This document shows, one piece after another, positions 22,601 through 33,267 of a stretch of 64,000 nt of DNA (the stretch's first letter is position 1; the number at the start of each line of letters is the position of its first letter). The notes beneath the pieces are model-generated. The model searched no databases. It was not told the origin of the DNA and was given only the letters and a program-made list of their open reading frames with translations. The stretch is from contig OY754987.1 of assembly GCA_963576475.1 (NCBI GenBank), positions 5,926,036 through 5,990,035 of the forward strand, in the 5' to 3' direction. The stretch is from Molanna angustata. Lineage: Eukaryota > Arthropoda > Insecta > Trichoptera > Molannidae. The position numbers and the translations under genes were made by a program.

Positions 22601-24679
22601 AGATAATATACTTTCTAAAGTTGACAATAGAGTGAAACAACATGTTGCGTCAGATACTATGTAAGTAAAGAGTCAACATACAGCAGCAGATAATATACTT
22701 TCTAAAGTTGACAATAGAGTGAAACAACATGTTGCGTCAGATACTATGTAAGTAAAGAGTCAACATACAGCAGCAGATAATATACTTTCTAAAGTTGACA
22801 ATAGAGTGAAACAACATGTTGCGTCAGATACTATGTAAGTAAAGAGTCAACATACAGCAGCAGATAATATACTTTCTAAAGTTGACAATAGAGTGAAACA
22901 ACATGTTGCGTCAGATACTATGTAAGTAAAGAGTCAACATACAGCAGCAGATAATATACTTTCTAAAGTTGACAATAGAGTGAAACAACATGTTGCGTCA
23001 GATACTATGTAAGTAAAGAGTCAACATACAGCAGCAGATAATATACTTTCTAAAGTTGACAATAGAGTGAAACAACATGTTGCGTCAGATACTATGTAAG
23101 TAAAGAGTCAACATACAGCAGCAGATAATATACTTTCTAAAGTTGACAATAGAGTGAAACAACATGTTGCGTCAGATACTATGTAAGTAAAGAGTCAACA
23201 TACAGCAGCAGATAATATACTTTCTAAAGTTGACAATAGAGTGAAACAACATGTTGCGTCAGATACTATGTAAGTAAAGAGTCAAAAATACAGCAGCAGA
23301 TAATATACTTTCTAAAGTTGACAATAGAGTGAAACAACATGTTGCGTCAGATACTATGTAAGTAAAGAGTCAACATACAGCAGCAGATAATATACTTTCT
23401 AAAGTTGACAATAGAGTGAAACAACATGTTGCGTCAGATACTATGTAAGTAAAGAGTCAAAAATACAGCAGCAGATAATATACTTTCTAAAGTTGACAAT
23501 AGAGTGAAACAACATGTTGCGTCAGATACTATGTAAGTAAAGAGTCAACATACAGCAGCAGATAATATACTTTCTAAAGTTGACAATAGAGTGAAACAAC
23601 ATGTTGCGTCAGATACTATGTAAGTAAAGAGTCAACATACAGCAGCAGATAATATACTTTCTAAAGTTGACAATAGAGTGAAACAACATGTTGCGTCAGA
23701 TACTATGTAAGTAAAGAGTCAACATACAGCAGCAGATAATATACTTTCTAAAGTTGACAATAGAGTGAAACAACATGTTGCGTCAGATACTATGTAAGTA
23801 AAGAGTCAACATACAGCAGCAGATAATATACTTTCTAAAGTTGACAATAGAGTGAAACAACATGTTGCGTCAGATACTATGTAAGTAAAGAGTCAACATA
23901 CAGCAGCAGATAATATACTTTCTAAAGTTGACAATAGAGTGAAACAACATGTTGCGTCAGATACTATGTAAGTAAAGAGTCAACATACAGCAGCAGATAA
24001 TATACTTTCTAAAGTTGACAATAGAGTGAAACAACATGTTGCGTCAGATACTATGTAAGTAAAGAGTCAAAAATACAGCAGCAGATAATATACTTTCTAA
24101 AGTTGACAATAGAGTGAAACAACATGTTGCGTCAGATACTATGTAAGTAAAGAGTCAACATACAGCAGCAGATAATATACTTTCTAAAGTTGACAATAGA
24201 GTGAAACAACATGTTGCGTCAGATACTATGTAAGTAAAGAGTCAACATACAGCAGCAGATAATATACTTTCTAAAGTTGACAATAGAGTGAAACAACATG
24301 TTGCGTCAGATACTATGTAAGTAAAGAGTCAACATACAGCAGCAGATAATATACTTTCTAAAGTTGACAATAGAGTGAAACAACATGTTGCGTCAGATAC
24401 TATGTAAGTAAAGAGTCAACATACAGCAGCAGATAATATACTTTCTAAAGTTGACAATAGAGTGAAACAACATGTTGCGTCAGATACTATGTAAGTAAAG
24501 AGTCAACATACAGCAGCAGATAATATACTTTCTAAAGTTGACAATAGAGTGAAACAACATGTTGCGTCAGATACTATGTAAGTAAAGAGTCAACATACAG
24601 CAGCAGATAATATACTTTCTAAAGTTGACAATAGAGTGAAACAACATGTTGCGTCAGATACTATGTAAGTAAAGAGTCA
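16654..24679. repeat. 87-bp satellite array, about 92 units
   Basis: The unit begins ACATACAGCAGCAGATAATA and ends GTAAGTAAAGAGTCA. Two forms occur that differ only at the junction: form A (GTCAACATAC, 87 bases) and form B (GTCAAAAATAC, 88 bases). I count 22 B junctions; 8026 bases minus 22, divided by 87, gives 92 units. Apart from the junction I saw no differences between units. From about 17785 to 19190 A and B alternate strictly, giving a 175-base dimer; elsewhere A dominates. Each unit contains the consensus splice-donor word GTAAGT. There is a stop in each unit and no long open frame, so it is not coding. Confidence 0.97.
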
Positions 24680-25314
24680 ACAACGCTTATTTAAAATAAA
24701 TATTCATTGTTGTTATTGTTATGGAAAATTGCAGCAAAGGCACCATTAATAATTATAAATAGGTACCCACAAACACAGACAGGAATACCCAATAGAAAGC
24801 CATTTTTACTACGCGTAATGATCAAAACGTCTAGTAACAGTGGTCTACTATACAACATCTCAAAATGTTATAAAATGAAATTTACACGAAATAGGCAGAA
24901 TATCCATTATAACTACACTATCGACGATAATTATACAAACAACTGTTGACAATAAATTGTTAAGATCCGTATTCGGATTCGTATCCGCGGATATACATTT
25001 TCAACGATCCGGCACATCACTAATTAGAAGTCTCCATTGATAGTAAAAAAGCAAAAATTCACTATGTTTATAAGTTTTTTTGCAAGTTTTCTACGTGTAT
25101 CAGTTGATGAGGATCTTATCAGCCGAGATAAATCTTTGTGAAACCTAGATCAGTAATTTGATATTAATAATTCCAAAGTTTTTGATTTTATACAAACCTT
25201 ATGTTAGCCTGACGGATAATAGAGGTAAGTGGAGAGAATAAGTGCTTGGTGCAAACCAATCAAATTATTGTGACCTAGATGAGCATGTTTTAATGTTTAA
25301 AATATTTAGCTTAC
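24680..25314. other. Right flank of the array and intron-like sequence
   Basis: No gene is seen. A pseudo-palindromic CGGATTCGTATCCGCGGATA stretch lies at about 24973; related CGGATGCGGATG words occur near 45770. The 3' end follows the donor of the host exon at 25315. Confidence 0.45.
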
Positions 25315-25574
25315 GTTTCTCATTCTTCACGAGCTGCCCCTTGAACTTCCTGTCCGCGTCCTGATACCTCGCCCTCCACCTCTCCGCCCCTATTCCCACT
25401 GCCTGGTGCATGTCTTCCCTGGAGCCCGCCCTCGAGAGGGACAGCGGGGTCGAGGCCTCCTTGGGGAACACCGGAGGATTGTTGCCGCTGCCATACTTGA
25501 CGCCCGGAGAGAAGACAGTCTCCCTGGATGGCTCCTTGGAACTGGACAGGCGGAGCTGACGCGGCTGCGGTATC
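25315..25574 (-). CDS. Probable internal exon of a host gene, family unknown
   Basis: This stretch is far more GC-rich than its surroundings. On the minus strand a polypyrimidine acceptor (ACTTCCTTTCCCAG) precedes 25574 and a donor GTAAGC follows 25315. The frame is open throughout and gives about 86 residues, beginning with a Ser/Arg/Pro-rich low-complexity part (LSSSKEPSRETVFSPG) and ending with a charged, helix-prone part (ERWRARYQDADRKFKGQLVK) that looks like the start of a coiled coil. It starts in phase 2 and ends in phase 1. The same frame stays open upstream of the acceptor, so an earlier acceptor is possible. A second minus frame is open too but stops before the donor. I do not recognise the protein. 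Confidence 0.6.
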
Positions 25575-26229
25575 CTGGGAAAGGAAGTAAACTTTTGATT
25601 TCCGGATTCAATAGGAGTCGTCTTCCACCACCACCTTAATAGGCCCTTTTACAGAACGCTATGTAAGCGACATTAAGTAAATGGAGCTCACACAGCTCTC
25701 TAGATTAGCACAGTTGTGCAAACATAATAACCAAAAGATGAGAAAAGAAGATTCACGTTCGTAGCCTGTCATTGACTTTTCACACAAAGAGCATTAGAGA
25801 AATGACCAATATCAACACATTAACGAGGAGCTCCTATTATAGATAGTGGACACAATTAAATGATTTTTGTAGAAAACATAAAAATAAATATACCTAATAC
25901 AATTATTATAGTTGGCCATAACCTTCAACATCATAACCATAACTTCATTTTTGTTGTTTGAAAGATCATCTTGATGACAGCCAACTCCGTTGAAATTTTA
26001 TACACGATACAAGAAAAATGCTTTAAATGAAATAAATACTTTTTTTACAAAAAAAAATAATCACCAATACATAATGGTATGTTTTTGCAGGCATCCTATC
26101 ACGATCAATTTTCAGCAGAGAATTTATTAAAAACAACTCATATGTTTTAAAAATGTTAACCAAAAGGACGCAACTACCGCATAAAGAATAACTAAAGGTC
26201 AATTTTATATATTATACAAGTTATACATT
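25575..26229. other. Intron-like AT-rich stretch
   Basis: No gene or repeat family is recognised between the host exon and the RT scrap. Confidence 0.45.
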
Positions 26230-26237
26230 AAACAGTT

Positions 26238-26302
26238 TAAGATGGAGTCCCTCAAGGATCACTAATTGGTCCACTGTATTTCTTACTATACGTCCCATGC
26301 TA
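26238..26302 (+). pseudogene. Reverse-transcriptase scrap
   Basis: The frame DGVPQGSLIGPLYFLLYVP matches the well-known VPQGS..GP..F..Y segment just before the YxDD motif in jockey/R1-type LINE reverse transcriptases. It stops at once, and no other RT motif is preserved nearby. Confidence 0.6.
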
Positions 26303-26819
26303 AATGAGAACTTATTGTACCAATTAGAAAAAGGACGTACCGTTGAATTCATTAGAGCTGTCGTGTACCGTAATTGGTACTGTTACGATATAACAGTTGG
26401 CCATATGGTTTCTTTAATACCTCAACTCTTAACGAAAATAACTACTTACTGCTTTAGTAAGTACCTACAATATCGCTTGAACTAAATATATTTGGACATT
26501 TTGTTTTAGATTCATTTTTATATGGGTAAAATTGAACTACATCAATAATTATACGATTTTTTATTCCTCTTTGATAGGACGATAGTAAGTTTTACCTTGC
26601 GTATATTATATTTACTAAAGGTGAGGTTATTTACTATCTACTTATCAGAACTGTAAAGATTATCTTCGCAGTTATACGGTATTTATACAGTCAAATTATG
26701 AACTATATGATAGTTGAACAAATATTTAAAAAAAAATCTAGATAATGCTATTGATTAAAAAAACACCATTGGCAATTTATATTATTGTTTTTTGTCCGCT
26801 TGCGTGACATGATTGGACG
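26303..26819. other. Unassigned AT-rich stretch
   Basis: No gene or repeat family is seen; small open frames lack motifs. Confidence 0.45.
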
Positions 26820-27010
26820 ACTGTATATTTATAATTTTCTTCTTCTTCTTTTTTTATGTACCTTATACCTTTGGGTCAGTTTAAAGAGGACTGCTCCTCT
26901 TGCGAAGTGGACTACCAGCTATCCTTCCATATTTTGGGCGGTCTCCCGCGAGGGCGGGTTCTCGTGTGTTTTGCTGCAACCAAATTTCACTGGCACGCAA
27001 ATGATTTAAG
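26820..27010 (-). pseudogene. LINE ORF2 C-terminal remnant with GAA tail
   Basis: On minus the frame reads RPRGRPPKIWKDSW and then stops, followed by about 100 bases and an AAGAAGAAGAAG tail. The GRP-rich block followed by Trp is the usual LINE ORF2 end. It sits inside what may be an intron of the host gene. Confidence 0.55.
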
Positions 27011-27395
27011 TAGGTACACCGATCACTGCTTCCAAATTCCATTGTTTATGAGTTTATTAACGTGGTTTCTTTTATACAACTTTAAAATCAGATGAAGAAC
27101 AAATTAAGAAAACGATGAACTATCAATCCTTGTATGCACGGCACCAAGTGTCAAAGAATGTAGTAATGACTATTTATAAGGTATTTATTTTATTTTAAAG
27201 AGACATGCACAGAGAATCAGCAATACAAATAAACAATATACTTAATATTATTTAACCTCCAATTAAGCTGGCTTAAAATTTCGAGACTACTAAGGTATTA
27301 TCTCTTTAAAAGATAAAACTCCGCCTTAACATTATAAGAAAATAAAACTGATCTGGAAATATTTCATGACAGAAAAAAAGCTTAAAATAACTCAA
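27011..27395. other. Unassigned AT-rich stretch
   Basis: No gene or repeat family is recognised. Confidence 0.45.
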
Positions 27396-27512
27396 GGCCC
27401 GAATTCATAAACGCTCTAAGAATTTTCTCAATGCTTATCATGACAAATTCTATACATTTCGGTGTGCTAAGTATTAATTTAAGCACTGAGAATGATTCAT
27501 AAATACGGCCCC
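27396..27512. mobile_element. Small MITE, about 115 bp
   Basis: The left end GCCCGAATTCATAAACGCTC and the right end (reverse complement GGGCCGTATTTATGAATCAT) are inverted copies that extend to a shared TCTCA.TGCTTA block. CAAG flanks both sides and may be the target duplication. Confidence 0.65.
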
Positions 27513-28163
27513 AAGTCATAAGTTCCTAGAATATATACATATATGCTCATTTGAAGATTATTAAATGTCTAACTTTTCTCAGCTAATCGTAAATTATAAA
27601 TGTAATTCAGTGAAACTATTTGATTGGCTTATTTCATTCTGAAATCATTTATATCATTTAAATCGATGGCCTGGGCATATTTTTATTGAATAAGGGACAG
27701 TTTAGGAGAGGCGTACGAGAAGTACTTGAATCATCTAATTCTTAATTACTAAATAAAAGTGATATGAGGCACAAGTAATTGGTCCATTTTTTTATGTTTG
27801 TTATTTATTTATTTATTTACTTATTTATTTGTTTATTATTTTTTTTCTCTTTATGGTTAATTAATTAATTGATTTAATTATTTGTTTATAAATTAAATTA
27901 ATAATTTCTTTTTTTATTATTTAAATTTGAATATATGTAGTTGAAAATTGGTAATATTGAGAGTGTTCACTGGTCCATATGCTGGTAACTCATTTGTGTT
28001 AATAAATTGTAAATATGATTGTACTCTAAAAATGAAAAAAAATAAAAATAAATAAAAATATCTATTTTTAATGGGAACAAAAGCTGTTTTTAGTTTCAAA
28101 ACAAAATAAAAAGATATCTATGAAATTGATATGACATTACGCAAAATATGGTCTGCAACAAAC
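27513..28163. other. Low-complexity AT-rich stretch
   Basis: TTTATTTATT and AATTAATTAATT runs at 27795-27900; no gene is seen. Confidence 0.5.
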
Positions 28164-28333
28164 CTCGATGATTTGTTGTGTGGTGAGGCTGCTCCATTGT
28201 TGTTGGTACAGTCTTGAGGAAGACAGTACTGGGATCCGTTCATCTTGCAGTCCATGGTGGTCTCCAGCAGGGTCTCCTCGACGCCTTGGATCCTCTTCTA
28301 CACTTGCAGTTGTTAGAAACTCGACAATACTAT
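28164..28333 (-). CDS. Probable internal exon of a host gene, family unknown
   Basis: On the minus strand an acceptor (CTGTCTGCATAG) precedes 28333 and a donor GTTTGT follows 28164. The 170 bases are GC-richer than the flanks and open in one frame: about 56 residues including SIVEFLTTASVEEDPRRRGD and RLYQQQWSSLTTQQIIE. The exon begins in phase 2 and ends in phase 0. It probably belongs to the same gene as the exon at 25315-25574. However, the phase does not fit a direct junction to the acceptor at 25574, so either another acceptor is used or an exon is missing between. No domain is recognised. Confidence 0.5.
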
Positions 28334-28730
28334 CTATGCAGACAGCGTGTCCGGCCCAACAACGTCATGGTATGACGTAAGTTGTAAGGGGATTCTGGAA
28401 ATAATCAAAATTGACACAATTACTATAATGGAGACGATCGAAATAACAAATTTTGAAAAAATAGAAAAAAATCCAATTTTGTACATTGTGTGGTTAGGTA
28501 TAAAGATGCTTTTGAAATTATAAGCCAACAATGTTTTCTTCAAGGGGCAAGTCTGGTCAATCGGTGAAATCAAAATACTAATGATTACCCATATAGTGGA
28601 TATAATTATTATCATAAGGAGTTCTATTATATCTTAACATATTATATAACTGCGTGTGACAATTATATCCACGATATATATTTTTTTAAATGAATATGTC
28701 CTTGTTCAAAAAGTACATATACATCTTACT

Positions 28731-30811
28731 CATCATCATCATCATCATTGGCGCTACAGCCCACTGTGAGCCTTGGCCTCCTCCAGAATTTTTCGCCATT
28801 TAGACCGGTCCATCGTCTGCATTCTCCAGTTTGTCACGCCAATCCTCTTTAGATCCTCCTGTACGCCGTCCATCCACCGCAGCTTGGGTCTCCCCTCCGG
28901 TCGTGTGTCGAGAATCTTCTTTGGGATTCGGCATTCCTCCATTCGCTGAACGTGCCCTAACCATTGAATCCGATGTATTTTAATATATTTTACTATGTTA
29001 GGATCACTGTAAAGGTTCTCCAGCTCATGGTTGTACCTTATCCTCCATATTCCACTCTCACAAAGAGGCCCAAAGATTTTTCTCAAAACCTTCCGTTCAA
29101 AAACCAGCAGCGCTTTTTCATCCTTCCTATTAAGAACCCAGCATTCAGCACCATATACGAGTACTGGTCGCAGCAATGTTTTATACAATAACAACTTAGT
29201 ATTTCGTGTCAACAATCGGGACTTGAGATGTCGGTGAATACCGAAATAGCATTTATTTGCCACAGCTATTCGTCTTTTAATCTCGACACTAACATCGTTG
29301 TTACTGGTTATTATTGAACCTAGGTACTGAAACGACCCCACAGTTTCAATGGCATGATTACCAGCACTAATCAGAGTTTCTTGGGCATTTCTATGGTTGG
29401 ACATTTTAGCTGCAATCATATATTTTGTCTTAGAAGAGTTCACTTGAAGTCCCATTCTGGCAGAAGCATTTTCCAGGTGTATAAACGCTTGTTTTACATC
29501 ATTTGTTGTTCTTGCAATTATGTCAACATCATCTGCATATGCAAGTATCTGGCTTGATTTGCGAAAAATTGTACCTGCTGTCTCAATTCTGGCATCTCTG
29601 ATGGCTTTCTCTAGTACTATATTAAATAATAGGCAAGACAATGCATCACCCTGCCGTAAGCCATTATAGGTTTTAAATATGTCCGAGGTGCTGGTTTGTA
29701 TTTTGACCCTACAATTTGAACCATGCAATGTCGCTCTCACTAGTCTTACTAGTTTGAATGGTATTCCCATTTCCATCATGGCCTCGTACAATGTCGCTCT
29801 ATTGACACTATCGTATGCTGCCTTAAAATCTATAAATAAATGGTGGGTCTCTATATTATACTCGAGCGTTTTTTCCAGTATTTGCCTAAGGGCAAAAATT
29901 TGGTCAATTGTCGATCTTCCTGGCCTGAAACCACATTGGTATTGCCCAATTATATGTTCTGCATGTGGCATAAGTCGCATGAATAGAACCCCTGCAAACA
30001 CTTTATAGGCTGAACTCAGGAGCGTTATACCTCTGTAGTTGCTGCAGTCCATTGTGTCACCTTTTTTATGTAGTGGACATATAATCCCAGTATTCCATTC
30101 TTCTGGTATTGATTCAGTGTCCCATATTTTACCAATAATTGTGTGCATGAGTCTACCTATTGTCTCTCCACCGTATTTGAGTAGCTCACCTGGTATTCCA
30201 TCGTGACCTGGAGACTTATTATTTTTGAGTAGGCTTAATGCTTTGTTTACTTCTTCCAAGGTTGGGTCCGGTTGATCATCTTCATTTTGTTCGAAGGGGG
30301 GGATATTTATGTCTGATTCTCTTGTGGTGGTTTCGTTATTCAACATTTCATCAAAGTGTTGTGCCCAGCGCTTAAGGATATCTACATTGTCATTAAGAAT
30401 TTCACCATTTTTGTTTCTACAGGCAGTTGTTCTGGGTTTGAATTCCTTCCGCTGTTGGTTAATCCTTTGGTAGAACTTTCTTGTTTCATTTTGAGACTTC
30501 AATGTTTCCAATTCCACCAGCCTCAGCTTTTCATATTCTCTCTTTTTCCTTTTATGAGTGTGCTTTTCTTCTCGTCTTCTCTCTCTATATTCTTCTTGAG
30601 TGGCCCTTGTATTTCTCTGTTGCATTTTCTTATATGCCTCATTCTTTAAATTTGTCACCCTCATGCAATCACCATCAAACCATTCAGGTCGTCTTGTCTG
30701 TCTCACGTTTCCAAGTACAGCTAGGGCTGCTTCTTTGATATTTATTTGGCAGTCCTTCCATATTTCAGTTGCTGTTTTATTGAAGTCGACACTATTGTTT
30801 ATCCTTACATT
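28731..30811 (-). mobile_element. LINE insertion, 5'-truncated, with 14-bp target duplication
   Basis: ATATACATCTTACT occurs on both sides (28717-28730 and 30812-30825). The element ends, on minus, a few bases after the ORF2 stop with TAGCGCCA followed by an (ATG)n-type tail. A very short 3' UTR ending in a simple repeat is typical of RTE-like LINEs. The 5' end falls within the coding region, as expected from incomplete target-primed reverse transcription. Confidence 0.88.
28754..30811 (-). CDS. LINE ORF2 with reverse transcriptase, 5'-truncated but otherwise open
   Basis: This enzyme would copy element RNA into DNA at a nicked chromosomal target. The frame is open from the truncation point to the TAG at 28754, about 685 codons; there is no genuine start, because the apparent first codon used by frame callers is a GTG at 30706. 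Counting from that GTG: a basic, Arg/Lys-rich linker (30-65), then the RT domain with KSPGHDGIPGELLKYGG (164-180), FIDFKAAYDSVN (catalytic Asp 293), GLRQGDALS (349-357) and LAYADDVD (Asp 392 and 393). After that come the thumb and the usual C-terminal part with LGHVQRMEECRIPKK and a GRPKLRWMDG block. The N-terminal endonuclease is missing. With no stop or frameshift in the remaining region the insertion must be fairly young. RTE-like is my best clade guess. Confidence 0.88.
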   Translation of the reverse strand, partial: NVRINNSVDFNKTATEIWKDCQINIKEAALAVLGNVRQTRRPEWFDGDCMRVTNLKNEAYKKMQQRNTRATQEEYRERRREEKHTHKRKKREYEKLRLVELETLKSQNETRKFYQRINQQRKEFKPRTTACRNKNGEILNDNVDILKRWAQHFDEMLNNETTTRESDINIPPFEQNEDDQPDPTLEEVNKALSLLKNNKSPGHDGIPGELLKYGGETIGRLMHTIIGKIWDTESIPEEWNTGIICPLHKKGDTMDCSNYRGITLLSSAYKVFAGVLFMRLMPHAEHIIGQYQCGFRPGRSTIDQIFALRQILEKTLEYNIETHHLFIDFKAAYDSVNRATLYEAMMEMGIPFKLVRLVRATLHGSNCRVKIQTSTSDIFKTYNGLRQGDALSCLLFNIVLEKAIRDARIETAGTIFRKSSQILAYADDVDIIARTTNDVKQAFIHLENASARMGLQVNSSKTKYMIAAKMSNHRNAQETLISAGNHAIETVGSFQYLGSIITSNNDVSVEIKRRIAVANKCYFGIHRHLKSRLLTRNTKLLLYKTLLRPVLVYGAECWVLNRKDEKALLVFERKVLRKIFGPLCESGIWRIRYNHELENLYSDPNIVKYIKIHRIQWLGHVQRMEECRIPKKILDTRPEGRPKLRWMDGVQEDLKRIGVTNWRMQTMDRSKWRKILEEAKAHSGL

Positions 30812-31089
30812 ATATACATCTTACTACATTCCATAAATTAAGCATAAATGCTTGTGCTATATGTAGGTGAACGAAATTGGTCGGGGCAGGATTAGAGCTC
30901 GCAACCACTATATTACTAGCCTAGCGCGCTAACCGCTCTGCCATCGACCCATCTATAATAATCATGAGTATTTTGATTTCAGTTTGACCAGACTTGCCCT
31001 ATGATTAAAATTAATGAACAGTATGCTGAGCATCAGTGGGTACAGGAATAATAAAAAAAACATATCATAAAAAATAAAAAAATAATAAA

Positions 31090-31470
31090 GAACTTAAGGG
31101 TGAACAAGCACCGAGAATTTTTAACGAGTTGTAATCCACTTCCAGTACTGAAATTGAATAGACGGGGTTAGTCCTGCCATACATTTCGTACGAATTGACT
31201 AGCGCGAAACAGGAACGACAAACTATGCATTATAGCCTTTTTTAAATAAAGACATAAACTTATAAATCGAAAACAGTCAAAGTGTTTACAGTCAAACAGT
31301 TAAAGTCAAAGTGTTTAATAATATTTAACATTTTTTTTGTTAAATATTAGTTAAATTAAATCTAACAAGGGAATTATTTTTTATCGAGATAATTTTCAAT
31401 GTTATAGTTCTGAAGCTGTAGACAATACTTTAATTTGTCCCAGTCTTTAGTTTGAAGAAGATAATATCAG
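31090..31470 (+). repeat. Dispersed repeat family D, copy
   Basis: It shares, in inverted orientation, blocks with 61850-62330: GACTAGCGCGAAACAGGAAC with GTTCCTATTTCGCGCTAGTC, and CAGTATTGGC with GCCAATACTG. It is non-coding. Confidence 0.6.
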
Positions 31471-31484
31471 TATTGGCTGAGTAA

Positions 31485-32300
31485 CCCCCACTTTCACCAA
31501 GGTTCCTAAGCGCTAAAATCAATTTTTTGATGCACTAAGCGTAAAATTACGTTTCACCAAACAATCTTACTACCGTTAAGTGACGCCGGCGACTCAATTC
31601 TTAAGTGACGGTCTATTGTGGATCAAGTCATTCATCAACGTATTTTGTAACTAAAATTATTACATTTTAGCACTTGTTGTTATATTTTATATTATATTTG
31701 ATTTCTATATTATCCAGTTATATTATTATCACGATTGACTGGGTTTTTGAAAAATTCATGGTGTCAAAACATTGCTTTTTGTATTCGTTAAATAAAATTA
31801 AATTTCATTTAAAACAGCATAATTGATGTCAACGAAAACAATAATGGCGGTATGCACAAAGACACAGGTATTAGCAAGGGTAGAATAGCAGGTATGCGAT
31901 ATGTTTGTAAACATGGTTTCAGGTATACAGCGCTCGCGGCCATTTACGACACTAATGCGAATATACCTACTGATGAGATCAAAGTAATACTTTTTTTCAA
32001 ACAAATTCAGAAACTTGTAAAAATTGTGAACTACACACTGTCATAATATTTGATTGTTATTTTAATAAAGGAAACAAGATAAATTATGTGTTCTTGATTT
32101 TTAAATATTTCTATATAATTTAACTTGAGTTCGTATTCCTTTATACCGGAAATTTAAGGAGAGTTGAGCCTAGGGCTCAATTAAGAATGTTGGTTTTTAG
32201 TTGGTGAAATACAAATTCACTGAGTGATGCACTCAAGGATTTGAGCTCCGAGCAGGTAGTTAGTTGATGATCCATTTGATGTACCTTGGTGAACACGGCC
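31485..32300. mobile_element. Terminal-inverted-repeat element, about 0.8 kb
   Basis: The left end CACTTTCACCAAGGTTCCTA and the right end (reverse complement CGTGTTCACCAAGGTACATC) are inverted. Mirrored TTTCACCAA, GATGCACT and TCAATTCTTAA blocks extend about 150 bases inward on each side. The middle holds only a short open frame (31852-32046) with no motif. It is probably a non-autonomous DNA transposon. Confidence 0.65.
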
Positions 32301-32438
32301 ATAAGTAAATGAGGAAACGCCAATACAACTACTTAATCACATTTGAGTGCCCGTGCATTAATAAGAACAAAATCGAGGAAAATGATGGATTATTAGTGTG
32401 AAAAAATGAGCTTGTTTGAGCCAGTTATGGGAAGGGGT
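32301..32438. other. Short unassigned spacer
   Basis: No feature is recognised. Confidence 0.4.
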
Positions 32439-32530
32439 TGAAAAATATCTACTAGTTGCATGTAACACATGAGATCCAACTGTCGATGACGATAGTATAA
32501 TGTATAATTGAAGAATACGTACATAACTTA
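32439..32530 (+). repeat. Dispersed repeat family E, copy
   Basis: GCATGTAACACATGAGATCC is followed by a GATAGTAT..T.TAATTGAAGA block. Relatives lie at 49770-49850 (+) and 61300-61440 (-). Confidence 0.6.
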
Positions 32531-33192
32531 AACAAACCAGCCGATGACGGGTCGTAAGCCCTGTAGGTGCCTTGATTTCCCGGTTCTCCTACAATAAATA
32601 TTCCAACTTCGTCTCTATTGAGATAATTAAAAATCTGTTAAAAAATATCTTTGACTCCCGACAGGGAAAAAAAAAATCCAATGTTTGCGCATATGCAATA
32701 ATAAAAATATTCGATTACTTACACATTGGTACAAGTAGGTAAATAAGACAAAAATGACCTTATAAGTCTGGCGCAATTCAGGGGTGACTTCTATGCGAAA
32801 AATGCATTGTCACCTCAGATATAAGAATTGTAGCTTTCATTATTTACAAAAAACCAATTCTCTCAATAGATGGCGTTCCAACAAAAATAAAATAAAAATA
32901 ATAAGATTGTTGTTCATAATTTCACCCATAGATGGCTGTAGTAAAAATTCCTTATTTTCAAGCGAAAAGAATTTCAGTATTACAATATATAGAACTTTCA
33001 AAATTGAATTGATAGGGATCTCATTAAAAGGCATAATTGGTGAACGTTGCGCAAGCGCATAAAGTGATCACGTAAACCAGCCGATGACAGGTCGTAAGCC
33101 CTGTAGGTGCCTTGATTTCCCGGTTCTCCTACAATAAATATTCCAACTTCGTCTCTATTGAGATAATTAAAAATCTGTTAAAGATATTTGAT
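32531..33192 (+). repeat. Dispersed repeat family C, two copies in tandem
   Basis: CCAGCCGATGACGGGTCGTA at about 32539 and CCAGCCGATGACAGGTCGTA at about 33075 begin the same passage, which runs through CCTACAATAAATATTCCAAC to AAAATCTGTTAAA. The second copy also has the upstream part (about 32775-33070) shared with 13190-13390. Confidence 0.7.
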
Positions 33193-33267
33193 TTTGTACC
33201 AATATAAAACATGTAGGTATGTATGTCAGTCTTTTTTCTTACCCAGAATATGAAATCAGGATGATGG

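Larger units (their letters stand above)
28681..30957 (-). mobile_element. tRNA-derived SINE family 2 split by a LINE
   Basis: On minus, 30957-30812 gives the tRNA-like head (GGGTCGATGGCAGAACGGTT, with a B-box-like stretch) and the first part of the body. The body continues at 28730-28681 (TTGAACAAGGACATATTCAT). The unbroken copy at 51481-51660 has these parts adjacent, which proves the interruption. Confidence 0.8.
28543..31002. mobile_element. GGGGCAAGTC MITE split by nested insertions
   Basis: The left half (28543-28680) begins GGGGCAAGTCTGGTCAATCG. The right half (30958-31002) ends with the inverted counterpart (GTTTGACCAGACTTGCCC). An uninterrupted relative lies at 53686-53869. The halves are separated by a SINE that is itself split by a LINE. 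Confidence 0.75.

Noticed and set aside
16654..24679. CRISPR array
   Set aside because: There are no variable spacers: the whole 87-base unit repeats. The window is eukaryotic.
25390..25639. Alternative frames over the GC-rich exon on both strands
   Set aside because: High GC content keeps several frames open. Only one minus frame runs without a stop from the acceptor to the donor.
28964..30836. Plus-strand frames across the LINE
   Set aside because: They are antisense to the reverse transcriptase gene and motif-free.
31852..32046. A 64-codon open frame as a transposase remnant
   Set aside because: No motif is recognisable. It lies in the middle of a short inverted-repeat element that is probably non-autonomous.
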